A stretch of DNA of 64,000 nt from Ideonella_A sakaiensis_A (GTDB lineage: Bacteria > Pseudomonadota > Gammaproteobacteria > Burkholderiales > Burkholderiaceae_C), in assembly GCF_048320135.1 (NCBI RefSeq), contig NZ_CP182947.1:4464001-4528000 (forward strand), given 5' to 3'. The translations under genes and the position numbers were made by a program. This document shows positions 8,362 to 17,308 of the stretch, one piece after another. The notes under the pieces are model-generated. The model made no database searches. It was not told where the DNA came from and worked only from the letters and a program-made list of their open reading frames with translations. Each line of letters opens with the position of its first letter. The first letter of the stretch is position 1.

Positions 8362-10053
8362 CTAGAACGTGGTCTTGAAGGTCAGGTTGATGAAGCCGCG
8401 GTCCTTCAGCAGCGACGTGAAACCGTTCTGGCCGGTGACCGCTCTGCCGTTGTCGCTGGTGTGGCCGAAGTAGTCGATGTACTTCAGTTCGATGCGGTAC
8501 TTTTGGTAGACGTCGGCGCTCAGGCCGATGCTGTAGTTGCCGTTTTTCTGGTTGCCGCCGAAGACGGTCGGCGCATTGCCCGACAGGCCACGGTAGAAGG
8601 CGATCGGCATCGACAGGTCGACGCCCGGCATCACCTGGTACCAGGTCGGCGTGAATGCCGCCGAGACGCCCAGGTAGTTGCGGGTGCTGCAGCCGTCCCA
8701 TTTCGACCTGCCGACGCAAGGGGTGTAGCCCTCGCCCATGAACAGGTTGCTGCCGCTCTTGACCGACGCCAGGTGTGCCCAGGTCAGTTCGGCAGCCCAG
8801 GTGGCGGCGTCGAACAACGCGGTTTTCGGCAGCACGCCGAGCACGTTGACGAGCCCGTGTACGGTATCGCCACGCGGGCCGGCGGTCTGCCCGCCGGGCA
8901 ACACGCCGGCCGGAGCCGCGTTCCCGAGCACGACGGCGTTCAGCGGCGTGTTCCGACGATAGGACAATTCGGCGCCGAGGCTGAGACCGCCGACATTCTT
9001 GGCCAGGCTGATGCCGAACAGGTCGATATCGTCGCCATAGATCAGGTTGTACTGGCTGGTCCCCGCGCCGACACGGGTCAGCAGCGACTGCGGCAACTTG
9101 TCGCTGTAGTTGCGGTAGTAGAAGCCGAGCGTGCCGTCCAGCCATTGCGGGCTCCAGCGCGCGCCGATCCCCCAGTCGCCGCGATCGCTCGGATCGATGT
9201 TGCCGCCGTTGCTGGCGAAACCGAGCGGCGCGCCGAGGGACTGGCGCTGCGGGCCGCGAAATGCGAAATCGACCGGTCCGAGGTAGGTGCCGCCCTCCGG
9301 GTAGCGGAACGAATCCCACTCGAGGTAATACTGCGCCATCAGCGTCAGCTCGTCGGTCACCGACGCCTGAGCGGAGATCTGGTTCAGCGGTCGGAAGAGT
9401 TCCTTGGCCTCGGCACCAGGCGTCGCGAAACCCTTCTGCAGGTCGAGCGGATTCTGCGCGTAGGCGATGCTGTTCAGGTTGCCGTTGACGAACAGTGATT
9501 CACCCCAGTAAAGCGTATGCCGGCCCAGCTTGAAGCGCAACGGCACCTCGCCGAGGTCGACGCGGCCAAAGACGAAGGCATCGAGCACTTCGGCGTCTGC
9601 GCCACGGTAGAGATCGCGGGTGTAATCCGTGTACCGGTTGCCGGCGTAGCTGGAGATCGCCGCGAAAGTCGGGTTCGCGCGGCTGGCAGAACCATAGGCG
9701 CCGTCGTACCAGAACTGTGCACTGACGCGCGCCCCGAACCGCTTCTTGTAGACCACGTCGAGTTCGCTGAACCAGTCCAGGCGCTTGGCCACCATGTCGC
9801 CACGGTCGAAGCTGTAGGTGCCTTCGTCGTAGAGCTGGTTGTTGCCGATCAGGTCGTTGCGCTTTTCGACCCGCACGCCGAGGTTGACGCGCGGCGTGTT
9901 GTCCCAGCGCACCGAAAAATCGGGGTTGCCGGTATCGAGCTCGAAGGCCCCGGCCGGTGCGGCGGCCAGGATCGTCGCCACGGCCGCGGTCAGGGCCATC
10001 GCCGCTGCGGCGGGGCCGCTGTGGGCACGAAGGGTTTTGCGCTTGGTCTGCAT
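8362..10053 (-). CDS. DUF1302 outer-membrane beta-barrel protein
   Basis: A 563-residue DUF1302 protein. The start is set at the ATG giving MQTKRKTLRAHSG followed by a hydrophobic signal segment ending APAGAFELD; the frame remains open upstream but without signal-like sequence. The mature part is rich in alternating aromatic/polar strands and ends in NLTFKTTF, with a terminal phenylalanine as expected for an outer-membrane barrel recognised by the BAM complex. It is the first gene of the DUF1302-DUF1329 pair. Likely a channel or receptor for hydrophobic compounds. The preceding 149 bp contain a G/C palindrome and a CAGAAT box. Confidence 0.88.
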   Translation of the reverse strand: MQTKRKTLRAHSGPAAAAMALTAAVATILAAAPAGAFELDTGNPDFSVRWDNTPRVNLGVRVEKRNDLIGNNQLYDEGTYSFDRGDMVAKRLDWFSELDVVYKKRFGARVSAQFWYDGAYGSASRANPTFAAISSYAGNRYTDYTRDLYRGADAEVLDAFVFGRVDLGEVPLRFKLGRHTLYWGESLFVNGNLNSIAYAQNPLDLQKGFATPGAEAKELFRPLNQISAQASVTDELTLMAQYYLEWDSFRYPEGGTYLGPVDFAFRGPQRQSLGAPLGFASNGGNIDPSDRGDWGIGARWSPQWLDGTLGFYYRNYSDKLPQSLLTRVGAGTSQYNLIYGDDIDLFGISLAKNVGGLSLGAELSYRRNTPLNAVVLGNAAPAGVLPGGQTAGPRGDTVHGLVNVLGVLPKTALFDAATWAAELTWAHLASVKSGSNLFMGEGYTPCVGRSKWDGCSTRNYLGVSAAFTPTWYQVMPGVDLSMPIAFYRGLSGNAPTVFGGNQKNGNYSIGLSADVYQKYRIELKYIDYFGHTSDNGRAVTGQNGFTSLLKDRGFINLTFKTTF

Positions 10054-10153
10054 GGCTTGTCTCTCGTCTCGTTTGTTGATCCGGGTGCACGATGCGGTGC
10101 CGCGCACGGAGGCTGGGTTGGGTGGCAACTGCGGCCTGTGGCCGAGTGAGAAA

Positions 10154-10199
10154 ATTCTGTCGGCTGCAGCCGCTTTTCTGCCCCCTCTTGGATGGGGGG
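10154..10199 (-). promoter_or_regulatory. Putative LuxR-dependent promoter of DUF1302-DUF1329
   Basis: CCCCCTCTTGGATGGGGGG at 10181-10199 is followed leftward, after exactly 21 nt, by CAGAAT (10159 to 10154), about 100 bp before the DUF1302 ATG. Geometry is identical to the site before the YCF48-like gene. Binding by the nearby LuxR-type activator is inferred. Confidence 0.55.
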
Positions 10200-10202
10200 C
10201 GG

Positions 10203-11240
10203 TCACGACGATGACGGCGTCGAATCGAGAACGCTCGCAAACAATTGCCGGCGGGCTTTGTCAATGTCGCCTGCTTCGGCAGAGTGGCGGTCGGCCCGGA
10301 ACGCGCGGTCGATCTCGTTCCAGTCGCTGTCGCTCAGGTGCTGTTGTGCGGCCGGCAGGATCACGCCTTCTTCGCGCCCGAGGTGGTCCCACAGGAATCG
10401 CGCATAGTCCTGCACCGCTTCGTCCAGCAGGCATGTGGCCTCGACAGCGGCAGCGGCGTCGGCGCATTCGGCCAAGCGCTCCACGCTGGCCGCGAGTTCG
10501 GCGATCAGTTCATCGTCGCGCTGGTGCTGGCGCTGCAGTTCATCGAGTTCAGCATCGAAGGCGTCGGTGCGCGCACGCAAGCGGGCGAACAGGAAATCGT
10601 CTTCCTTCGGGTGGTGCCGGGTCGAAGGGAAATCCCGCAGATGACGCACGATCGCGCGCATTCTTGCCGCGTCGGCTCCCTTGCCGGCACGGCGTGCGGT
10701 GGCCAGCATCTGCATCCACCCATGCATCACCGCGGCCAGCGAGCGGTGTTCGTCGCGGATGATGCCGATCGCATGGGCCCGCGGTTTCGGGTCACCGGTG
10801 GCCGACACCAGCACCGGCAGCCCGGCATTCATCAGCACCAGCAGCGTCTCCGACGCCAGTGCCATGCCGAGCCGGCCACGGTGACCGTGCGACGCCATGA
10901 AGATCAGGTCGCAGCCGGTCGAACGTGCTGCCTCGATGATCGCCGTCGCCGGTTTTTCGCCGCTTCGCAGCAGCGAACTGCAGGGCACGCCCCAGGCGCG
11001 CGCGGCCGCCTCGGCCTTGGCCAGCAGTTCGCGCCCCTTGCCGCCGCAGCTGGCGCAATATTCGTCATGAGCCGTCAGTCGCAGCACCTCGGCATCGCTG
11101 CCCAGGTGGCGGGCCGGGTCGTCGGCAACGTGGAAGAAGGTGATGCGCGCGGCGACGGCGCGTGCCAGGCCGATGGCGTTGCCGATCACGTCGATGGACA
11201 GATCGCTGTCGTCGATCGGGACCAGAAGGTGGCGATACAT
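10203..11240 (-). CDS. UspA domain fused to hemerythrin-like HHE domain
   Basis: A 345-residue two-domain protein. The start MYRHLLVPIDDSDLSIDV is a classic UspA opening; the much longer open frame upstream is antisense to the LuxR gene. Residues 1-150 are a universal stress protein domain with MASHGHRGRLGMALASETLL, the nucleotide-loop region. The remainder is an all-helical HHE cation-binding domain with HHPKEDDFLF and HLGREEGVILPAA, placing His and Glu for a di-iron site. HHE domains bind oxygen, NO or iron, so a stress- or redox-sensing role is plausible. It diverges from the LuxR gene with 144 bp between starts and stops 149 bp before the DUF1302 ATG. Confidence 0.88.
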   Translation of the reverse strand: MYRHLLVPIDDSDLSIDVIGNAIGLARAVAARITFFHVADDPARHLGSDAEVLRLTAHDEYCASCGGKGRELLAKAEAAARAWGVPCSSLLRSGEKPATAIIEAARSTGCDLIFMASHGHRGRLGMALASETLLVLMNAGLPVLVSATGDPKPRAHAIGIIRDEHRSLAAVMHGWMQMLATARRAGKGADAARMRAIVRHLRDFPSTRHHPKEDDFLFARLRARTDAFDAELDELQRQHQRDDELIAELAASVERLAECADAAAAVEATCLLDEAVQDYARFLWDHLGREEGVILPAAQQHLSDSDWNEIDRAFRADRHSAEAGDIDKARRQLFASVLDSTPSSS

Positions 11241-11384
11241 GGTGGGCTCCGCAAGTATTGAGGCATGCGATGCGCGGCTCGTGGTGCGGCGAATCGTTGC
11301 TGCGAATCTACGGACCGCATCACGCGGCAGACCTACTCGCGAAGGGGGGGAAGCTCGGATTGGCGGCGCCCGGATGCGGTTAGC

Positions 11385-14093
11385 ATGGAAAAGCGACTGC
11401 TGCCCCTGCCGATGACCCAGAACCAGTCCTCTGCCGGCCCCGCCGACGATCTGTTGCTGAAAGTGACCCCGCCGCGAGCGCCGCGGAATCTGGTGGCACG
11501 ATCGCGCCTGACGATCGACGATGCGCGGCTGCGCGACGCACCGGTGGTGCTGGTGCAGGCGCCGGCCGGGTTCGGCAAGACCTCGCTGCTTGCGCAGTGG
11601 CGGCTCGAGCACCTGGCCCATGGCGCGGTGGTGGCCTGGGTGCTGGCGCAGGCCCACGACCACCCGAAGCGCCTCGTGCAGGCGCTGGCGTTGGCGGTCC
11701 GCAGCGGCGCGGCGCGGCCGGGTTTCGGCCACACGCTGCTCGAGTCGCCCGCTGCCAGCGCGATCGAAGGCGTCACCGACTGGCTGGCCGAGGTGGCGCA
11801 GAGTGCGATCGATCTGGTGGTATTCGTCGACGAGGTCGAGCGCCTGCCCGAAGCGACGCTCGAGGTGCTGACCTACCTCCTGCACAACGCACCGCCCAAT
11901 CTGCGCGTCGTGCTGGCCGCACGCAGCGACTGCACGCTCGCACTCGACGATCTGATCGACTACGGCCATTGTGTCGTGGTCGGCCAGTCGATGCTGCGCC
12001 TGCAGCTCGCCGAGACGCTGGAACTGGTGCACAAGCGATACGGCAGTCAGTTCGACGACGATGCGGCCGCACGGCTGCACGACCTGACCGAAGGCTGGCC
12101 GCTCGGGCTGCAGCTGGTGCTGGCGGCGATGGCCGACGGCGGCGCTTCGCCGCTGGCCAGCCTGGCGCCAATGGCGCGCGATGGCGCACTTCGTGAGCAC
12201 TTCATCGGCCTGATGCTGGCGCGGCTGGATCCCGCGGATGGCAATTTTCTGACCCGCATCGCCATCGTCGACGTGTTGCATCCCGACCTGTGCCGCGCCT
12301 TGATCGGCACTGACGACGCCGTCGACCGGCTGGCCTGGCTGGTTCGCGACACGCCGGTTTTTGTCGCGGTTGAAGGCGTCGAATGGCTGCGCATGCACAG
12401 CATGGCGCGCGACGTGCTGCGCGAGCGGTTCGTTTTGCTGCCGGCAGACGAACAGGCAGCACTGCACACACGGGCGGCCGACTGGCTGGCCGCAAGAGGT
12501 CTGCTCGAGCTCGCCGCCGGCCACGCACTCGACGCCGGCCTGAACGACCGTGCCTATGAACTGGCGGAGCGCAGCCTGTATGGCTCGTTGATGACGCGCG
12601 GCCAACAGAGCAGCGTGCTCGAGTGGCTGGAGCGGCTGCCACCGGCGGAACTGGACCGGCGCCCGCGCCTGCTGCTAGCGGCAGCCTGGTCGCTCGCCTT
12701 GAGCGAGCGCCACGACGAAGCCGGCCGGCTGGTCGAACGCATTCTTGCGCAGCCCGATGTCGACGCCACGCTGCAATGCGAGTGTTCGCAGATTCTGAGC
12801 GGCGCGGCGGTATTCGCCGATGATCCCGATCGATTTGCGATGCTGCACGACCGCTGGGGTGACACGCCACCGTTGCGAGATCCGCTGCTGTTGAAGATCC
12901 ATGCGAATCGATCGGCATTCCGGCTGCTGCTGGAGGGTGAGCCGGAGCAGGCGCGCCTGCGCGAGCACAGGGAGCTGTCCGGTGCGTCGCCATCGACGCT
13001 GGCCTATGTCAGCCGCTGGGGCGACCTGATTGTCGGCCTGACCTATCTTTGGGAAGGGCAGGTGCTGCTCGCCGAGCGTCAACTTCGCCCGGCACTCGCC
13101 CAGGCCGAAGCCGAACTCGGCCGGCGCAGCCGGTTTGCGACGATGCTCGGCGCATTGCTCGCATCGGCCGTCTGGGAACGCAACCAGCCGGCCGACGCCG
13201 CCGCGCTGATGGCGAATCGACTCGACGTGCTCGAGCGCAGCGGCTTGCCCGAGACGGTTCTGCTCGGCTACCGCACGATGGCGCGCATGGCCGCCGCGCA
13301 AGGTGCGGAAAATCGCGCGCTCGAACTGCTCGGAGCGATGTTTGCGGTCGGAGTATCGCGGCGCCTGCCGCGGTTGTGCATCGCCAGTCTGGCCGATCAG
13401 GTGCGGTTGCACGCGCGGCGCTTTCGTCCGGAAACCTGTCGCGAACTGTGTGGGCGCATCGACGGCCTGCTCGCCGACCCCGCCGCGCCGACCGGGCGGC
13501 TGTGGCGGCGCAGTGTCTCGCTGCTGCGCGAGCTGGCATTTGCTTACGCTGCAGTTGCGGCGCAGGATTGGCGCAAGGCAATTGAACCGCTGGAACATGC
13601 CGACGCGCTGGCGCAGCAGCTGAAACAGGGGCGCGTTCACATCGAGATGCTCGGCCTGCGCGCCTTCGCGCTCGATCGTTGTGGCGAACGGTCGGCTGCC
13701 GGCTTGCTGCGCGAGGCCGCCGGGCTGGCGCAGGCCTACGGTCTGCTGCGCGTTTTCGACGATGCGCATCCGGCACTCGGCGATTGGGCACGCCAGTCGC
13801 TCGATCCGGCGGTCGAGGCCGGTCCGCTGGCGGCGCCGCTGCGTGCGCCGCCACCGCTGGCAGAGCCGGCACGACCCCGAGCCCAGCCGAGCATGGCGTT
13901 GACACCGAAGGAACGCGAGGTGCTGGAATTGCTGACGCGCAACCTGTCGAACAAGGAAATTGCGCTGGCGATGCAGGTCGGCGAGGCCACGATCAAGTGG
14001 CACATGAAAAACCTGTTCGCCAAGCTCGACGCCGGCACCCGCAAACAGGTGGTGCAGCGCGCGCGCATCCTCGGGCTGCTCGAATCCGGCTGA
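11385..14093 (+). CDS. MalT-like LuxR-family ATP-dependent transcriptional activator
   Basis: About 902 residues with the MalT/STAND plan: an N-terminal NTPase with Walker A APAGFGKTS near residues 59-67 and a Walker B-like VVFVDEVERL, a long central helical repeat region, and a C-terminal LuxR helix-turn-helix (LTPKEREVLELLTRNLSNKE, then TIKWHMKNLFAKL) in the last 65 residues. The ATG at 11385 is chosen; an ATG at 11412 (MTQNQSSAG) is equally possible, and the frame is open further upstream. Such activators bind a small effector and ATP and then switch on nearby catabolic or transport operons. The palindromes before DUF1302, the YCF48-like gene and the dioxygenase operon are its most likely targets. 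A half site AGGGGG at 11343-11348 lies just before its own start. Confidence 0.9.
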   Translation: MEKRLLPLPMTQNQSSAGPADDLLLKVTPPRAPRNLVARSRLTIDDARLRDAPVVLVQAPAGFGKTSLLAQWRLEHLAHGAVVAWVLAQAHDHPKRLVQALALAVRSGAARPGFGHTLLESPAASAIEGVTDWLAEVAQSAIDLVVFVDEVERLPEATLEVLTYLLHNAPPNLRVVLAARSDCTLALDDLIDYGHCVVVGQSMLRLQLAETLELVHKRYGSQFDDDAAARLHDLTEGWPLGLQLVLAAMADGGASPLASLAPMARDGALREHFIGLMLARLDPADGNFLTRIAIVDVLHPDLCRALIGTDDAVDRLAWLVRDTPVFVAVEGVEWLRMHSMARDVLRERFVLLPADEQAALHTRAADWLAARGLLELAAGHALDAGLNDRAYELAERSLYGSLMTRGQQSSVLEWLERLPPAELDRRPRLLLAAAWSLALSERHDEAGRLVERILAQPDVDATLQCECSQILSGAAVFADDPDRFAMLHDRWGDTPPLRDPLLLKIHANRSAFRLLLEGEPEQARLREHRELSGASPSTLAYVSRWGDLIVGLTYLWEGQVLLAERQLRPALAQAEAELGRRSRFATMLGALLASAVWERNQPADAAALMANRLDVLERSGLPETVLLGYRTMARMAAAQGAENRALELLGAMFAVGVSRRLPRLCIASLADQVRLHARRFRPETCRELCGRIDGLLADPAAPTGRLWRRSVSLLRELAFAYAAVAAQDWRKAIEPLEHADALAQQLKQGRVHIEMLGLRAFALDRCGERSAAGLLREAAGLAQAYGLLRVFDDAHPALGDWARQSLDPAVEAGPLAAPLRAPPPLAEPARPRAQPSMALTPKEREVLELLTRNLSNKEIALAMQVGEATIKWHMKNLFAKLDAGTRKQVVQRARILGLLESG

Positions 14094-14167
14094 GTCGGCC
14101 ACGGGGGCTCCGCCCGGTCCGTCGATCTCGGCCGCGGCAGCCGCGGCGCCGCCCACTCCTTGCATCT

Positions 14168-14208
14168 CCCCCCTCCACGGGTAGGGGGGAATTGCCATCG
14201 GGCAGAAC
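14168..14208 (+). promoter_or_regulatory. Putative LuxR-dependent promoter of the dioxygenase operon
   Basis: A palindrome CCCCCT-N8-AGGGGG at 14169-14188 (one extra C and G at the flanks) precedes CAGAAC at 14203-14208, about 60 bp before the dioxygenase ATG. It resembles the two leftward sites, but the spacer inside the palindrome is 8 rather than 6 and the distance to CAGAA is 13 rather than 21 nt, so it is a weaker match. Confidence 0.4.
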
Positions 14209-14268
14209 TAATCTTCAGTCATCGCCAGCGGCCGTCGGTTCGCTGGACAAGAACAGGAGACAAACCCC

Positions 14269-15201
14269 ATGGATACGGACACGACCCTTTCCCCGGCCCG
14301 GGCCCCGGCCCCGGCCCCGGCCATCATCCGCGCTGGATCGCTCACCAATTCGATCAGGGTCGAGCCGCTGACCTGCGCGATCGGCGCGGAGTTGTCCAAC
14401 GTCGATCTCGGCGTGGCCTCGCGAGATCTCGGACTGGTGGCCGAGATCCGCCGCCTGCTGCTCGAGCACAAGGTGCTGTTCTTCCGCGACCAGGACATCA
14501 GCCGGGCTGAGCATGTGGCGTTTGCTCGCCACTTCGGCGATCTGGAAGACCACCCGGTGGCCGGCAGCGACCCCGAGCATCCGGGGCTGGTTCGCATCTA
14601 CAAGACGCCCGATTCGCCGAACGACCGCTACGAGAACGCCTGGCACAGCGACGCGACCTGGCGGGAGAAGCCGCCGATGGGTTGCGTGCTGCGCTGCGTC
14701 GAATGCCCACCGGTCGGCGGCGACACGATGTGGGCCAACATGGCGCTGGCCTACGAAAGGCTGCCCGATCAGGTCAAGCAGCAGATCGCCGACCTGCGCG
14801 CCCGGCATTCGATCGAGGCCAGCTTCGGCGCCGCGATGCCGGCCGACAAGCGGCTCGCGCTGCACGCACAGTTTCCCGACGCCGAGCACCCGGTGGTGCG
14901 CACCCACCCCGAAACCGGCGAGAAGGTGTTGTTCGTCAATGCCTTCACCACCCATTTCACGAACTACCACACGCCCGACAAGGTGCGCGTCGGCCAGGAC
15001 TACACACATGGCGCGTCGGACCTGCTGCGTTACCTGATCAGCCAGGCCGCGATTCCCGAGTACCAGGTGCGCTGGCGCTGGAAACCCCATTCGATGGCGA
15101 TGTGGGACAACCGCTCGACCCAGCATTACGCGGTGATGGACTACCCGCCGTGCCACCGCAAGATGGAACGCGCCGGGATCATTGGCGACGCCACTTTCTG
15201 A
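14269..15201 (+). CDS. TauD/TfdA-family alpha-ketoglutarate-dependent dioxygenase
   Basis: A 310-residue non-heme iron dioxygenase. The iron ligands are visible as WHSDATW (His126, Asp128) and the distal His in MWDNRSTQHYAVMDY; an Arg near the end (CHRKMERAG) would hold 2-oxoglutarate. The family hydroxylates a carbon next to a sulfonate, sulfate ester, or ether, releasing sulfite, sulfate or an alcohol, and also acts on other acids. Residues 10-19 are a Pro/Ala run encoded by repeated CCCCGG units, giving an unusual flexible N-terminus. First gene of an eight-gene rightward operon ending in a sulfate-exporter-type protein, which fits but does not prove a sulfur substrate. Confidence 0.92.
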   Translation: MDTDTTLSPARAPAPAPAIIRAGSLTNSIRVEPLTCAIGAELSNVDLGVASRDLGLVAEIRRLLLEHKVLFFRDQDISRAEHVAFARHFGDLEDHPVAGSDPEHPGLVRIYKTPDSPNDRYENAWHSDATWREKPPMGCVLRCVECPPVGGDTMWANMALAYERLPDQVKQQIADLRARHSIEASFGAAMPADKRLALHAQFPDAEHPVVRTHPETGEKVLFVNAFTTHFTNYHTPDKVRVGQDYTHGASDLLRYLISQAAIPEYQVRWRWKPHSMAMWDNRSTQHYAVMDYPPCHRKMERAGIIGDATF

Positions 15202-15232
15202 CCCCCCTTCCCACAATCAGACAGGACACACC

Positions 15233-16291
15233 ATGAACTTCCTCGACGGCTCGCTTTTTCCCGAAAACCAGGACAAGCTGGTCATCACCGCCGCGCCATA
15301 CGGCCCCGAATGGGTCCCTGCGGATTTTCCGGAAGACATTCCGGTGACGATGGAGCAGCAGATCCAGAAGGCGGTCGACTGCTACAACGCCGGCGCCACC
15401 GTGCTTCACCTTCATGTGCGCGAACTCGACGGCAAGGGCAGCAAGAAGCTGTCGAAGTTCAATGAACTGATCGCCGGTGTGCGCGCCGCGGTCCCGGAAA
15501 TGATCATCCAGGTCGGCGGCTCGATCTCGTTCGCGCCGGAGACCGAAGGCGCCGCCGCCAAGTGGCTGTCCGACGACACCCGCCACATGCTGGCCGAACT
15601 CGACCCGAAGCCGGATCAGGTGACGGTCACGGTCAATACCTCGCAGATGAATGTGCCGGAGCAGTTCGACTTCCGCGACATCGCCGGCACATCACTCGCC
15701 GAACCGGACAATTTCGCCGCCTACTCGAACATGGTCGTGCCGTCGACGCCGAGCTTCTTCGAGGAGCATGTCCGGCGCCTTTCCGCCCGCGGCATCCAGA
15801 GCGCATTCCAGTTCTACAACATCAACAGCTTCGAGACGGTCGAACGCCTGATCCGCCGCGGCATCTACAAGGGCCCGCTGGTGTGCAACTGGGTTGCGAT
15901 CGGCGGCGGCATGGACCAGCCGACGATCTACAGCATGGCGAATTTCGTCCGCGCGATTCCCGACGGCGCGATGCTGACGGTCGAGAGCAGCATGCGCAAC
16001 GTGTTGCCGATCAACATGATCGGTCTGGTGATGGGCCTGCATGTGCGCTGTGGCATCGAGGACAACCTCTGGAACCAGTCCCGCACCGAGAAGATGTCGA
16101 CCGTCAGGCAGATCGAGCAGCTGGTTCGTATCAGCCGCGAATTCGGCCGCGAGGTGGCAACGGCCAAGGAGGCGCGCGGGATCTGCAAGATCGGCGTGTT
16201 CTACGACAGCGTCGAGGAGACGCTGGCCGCCAATGGCTTTGCACCGAACCGCAACGGCGGCCACCAGGGATTCCTGCGCAAGGCGGCGTGA
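15233..16291 (+). CDS. BKACE (DUF849) beta-keto acid cleavage-type enzyme
   Basis: A 352-residue TIM-barrel protein of the BKACE family, whose founder splits 3-keto-5-aminohexanoate with acetyl-CoA; other members cleave varied beta-keto acids. Family marks are GATVLHLHVRELDGKGS (zinc-binding histidines) and EMIIQVGGSISF. The ATG at 15233 (MNFLDGSLFPENQDKLVITA) follows an ACAGGACAC stretch; the frame is open 17 codons upstream into the end of the dioxygenase gene, where no start is needed. It is 31 bp after the dioxygenase gene and 32 bp before the Bug gene. In this operon it probably shortens an oxidised intermediate. The exact keto acid is not deducible. Confidence 0.9.
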   Translation: MNFLDGSLFPENQDKLVITAAPYGPEWVPADFPEDIPVTMEQQIQKAVDCYNAGATVLHLHVRELDGKGSKKLSKFNELIAGVRAAVPEMIIQVGGSISFAPETEGAAAKWLSDDTRHMLAELDPKPDQVTVTVNTSQMNVPEQFDFRDIAGTSLAEPDNFAAYSNMVVPSTPSFFEEHVRRLSARGIQSAFQFYNINSFETVERLIRRGIYKGPLVCNWVAIGGGMDQPTIYSMANFVRAIPDGAMLTVESSMRNVLPINMIGLVMGLHVRCGIEDNLWNQSRTEKMSTVRQIEQLVRISREFGREVATAKEARGICKIGVFYDSVEETLAANGFAPNRNGGHQGFLRKAA

Positions 16292-16323
16292 GCGCCGTGC
16301 GCACTCGAAAGATGGAGAACCCC

Positions 16324-17307
16324 ATGTCCGGACCACCGATTCTCCTGCGGCCGATGAAAGCGCTGGCGGCCGCGCTGGCGATCGCCGCCGCGCCGCTGGC
16401 GGCGAATGCCTGGACCGACAAACCGGTCAGGATCCTGGTGCCGGCGCCGGCGGGCGGCACCGCCGACATCGTTGCGCGGGTCGTCGCCGATGCCGTGTCG
16501 GCCGAGATCGGCCAGCCGGTGATCGTCGAGAACAAGCCGGGTGCCGGTGGCGCGATCGCGGTGCAGGCACTGCGCAGCGCGCCGGCCGACGGCCAGACGC
16601 TGCTGATCGCTGCCAGCAACATCCTCACCGAAGTGCCGCTGGTGATGAAGACCAGTTTCGATCCGGTCAAGGACGTCAAGCCGGTGACGATGGTCGGCCG
16701 CGCCAATCTGGTGCTGGTCGCCGGCGCTCACGCCCGCGACCTGAAGGGCCTGATCGGCCACCTGAAGTCGCACAACGGCGGACAGGGCAGCTTTGCGTCC
16801 TATACCGCGGGCACCAGCTCGCACTATGCCGGCCTGATCTTCTCGAAGAAGGCCAGGCTCGACCTGACCCACATCCCTTACCCGGGGTCGCCGCCGGCGC
16901 TGCAGAACCTGATGGGCGGCCAGGTCGATATCATGTTCGACGGCATGCCGACCGCGCTGCCGCTGGTCAAGGCGGGCAAGCTCGTCGCCTATGGCGTAAC
17001 CGCGAAAACCCGCTCGGTACACCTGCCCAACGTGCCGACGATGGCCGAGCAGGGCTTTGCCGAGATCGAATTCTCGAACTGGCTCGGCACCATCGTGTCG
17101 TCCGAGCTGCCGGCCGATCTGATGTCGCGCATCAACATCGCCACCGTCAAGGCGGTGATGACGCCGAAGGTGCGTGACCGGCTGGTCGCCGCCGGCTTCG
17201 AGCCGGCGGTCAGCGACAGCCCCGACAAGCTGGCACAAAGCGTCAAGGCCGATTACAAGCGCAATGCGCAGATCGTCAAGACCTTCGGCATCACGCTGAA
17301 CCAATGA
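16324..17307 (+). CDS. Bug-family periplasmic solute-binding protein
   Basis: A 327-residue tripartite tricarboxylate transporter receptor (Bug) protein. It opens with a short N-terminal region and a hydrophobic signal ending AAPLAANAWTD, followed by the diagnostic KPVRILVPAPAGGTADIVAR and VIVENKPGAGGAIAVQAL. These proteins bind carboxylates or other small acids in the periplasm. No TctA/TctB membrane genes are near, as is common for orphan Bug receptors in Burkholderiales. It ends one base before the next start codon. It probably captures the operon's substrate for uptake or signalling. Confidence 0.92.
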   Translation: MSGPPILLRPMKALAAALAIAAAPLAANAWTDKPVRILVPAPAGGTADIVARVVADAVSAEIGQPVIVENKPGAGGAIAVQALRSAPADGQTLLIAASNILTEVPLVMKTSFDPVKDVKPVTMVGRANLVLVAGAHARDLKGLIGHLKSHNGGQGSFASYTAGTSSHYAGLIFSKKARLDLTHIPYPGSPPALQNLMGGQVDIMFDGMPTALPLVKAGKLVAYGVTAKTRSVHLPNVPTMAEQGFAEIEFSNWLGTIVSSELPADLMSRINIATVKAVMTPKVRDRLVAAGFEPAVSDSPDKLAQSVKADYKRNAQIVKTFGITLNQ

Positions 17308-17308
17308 C

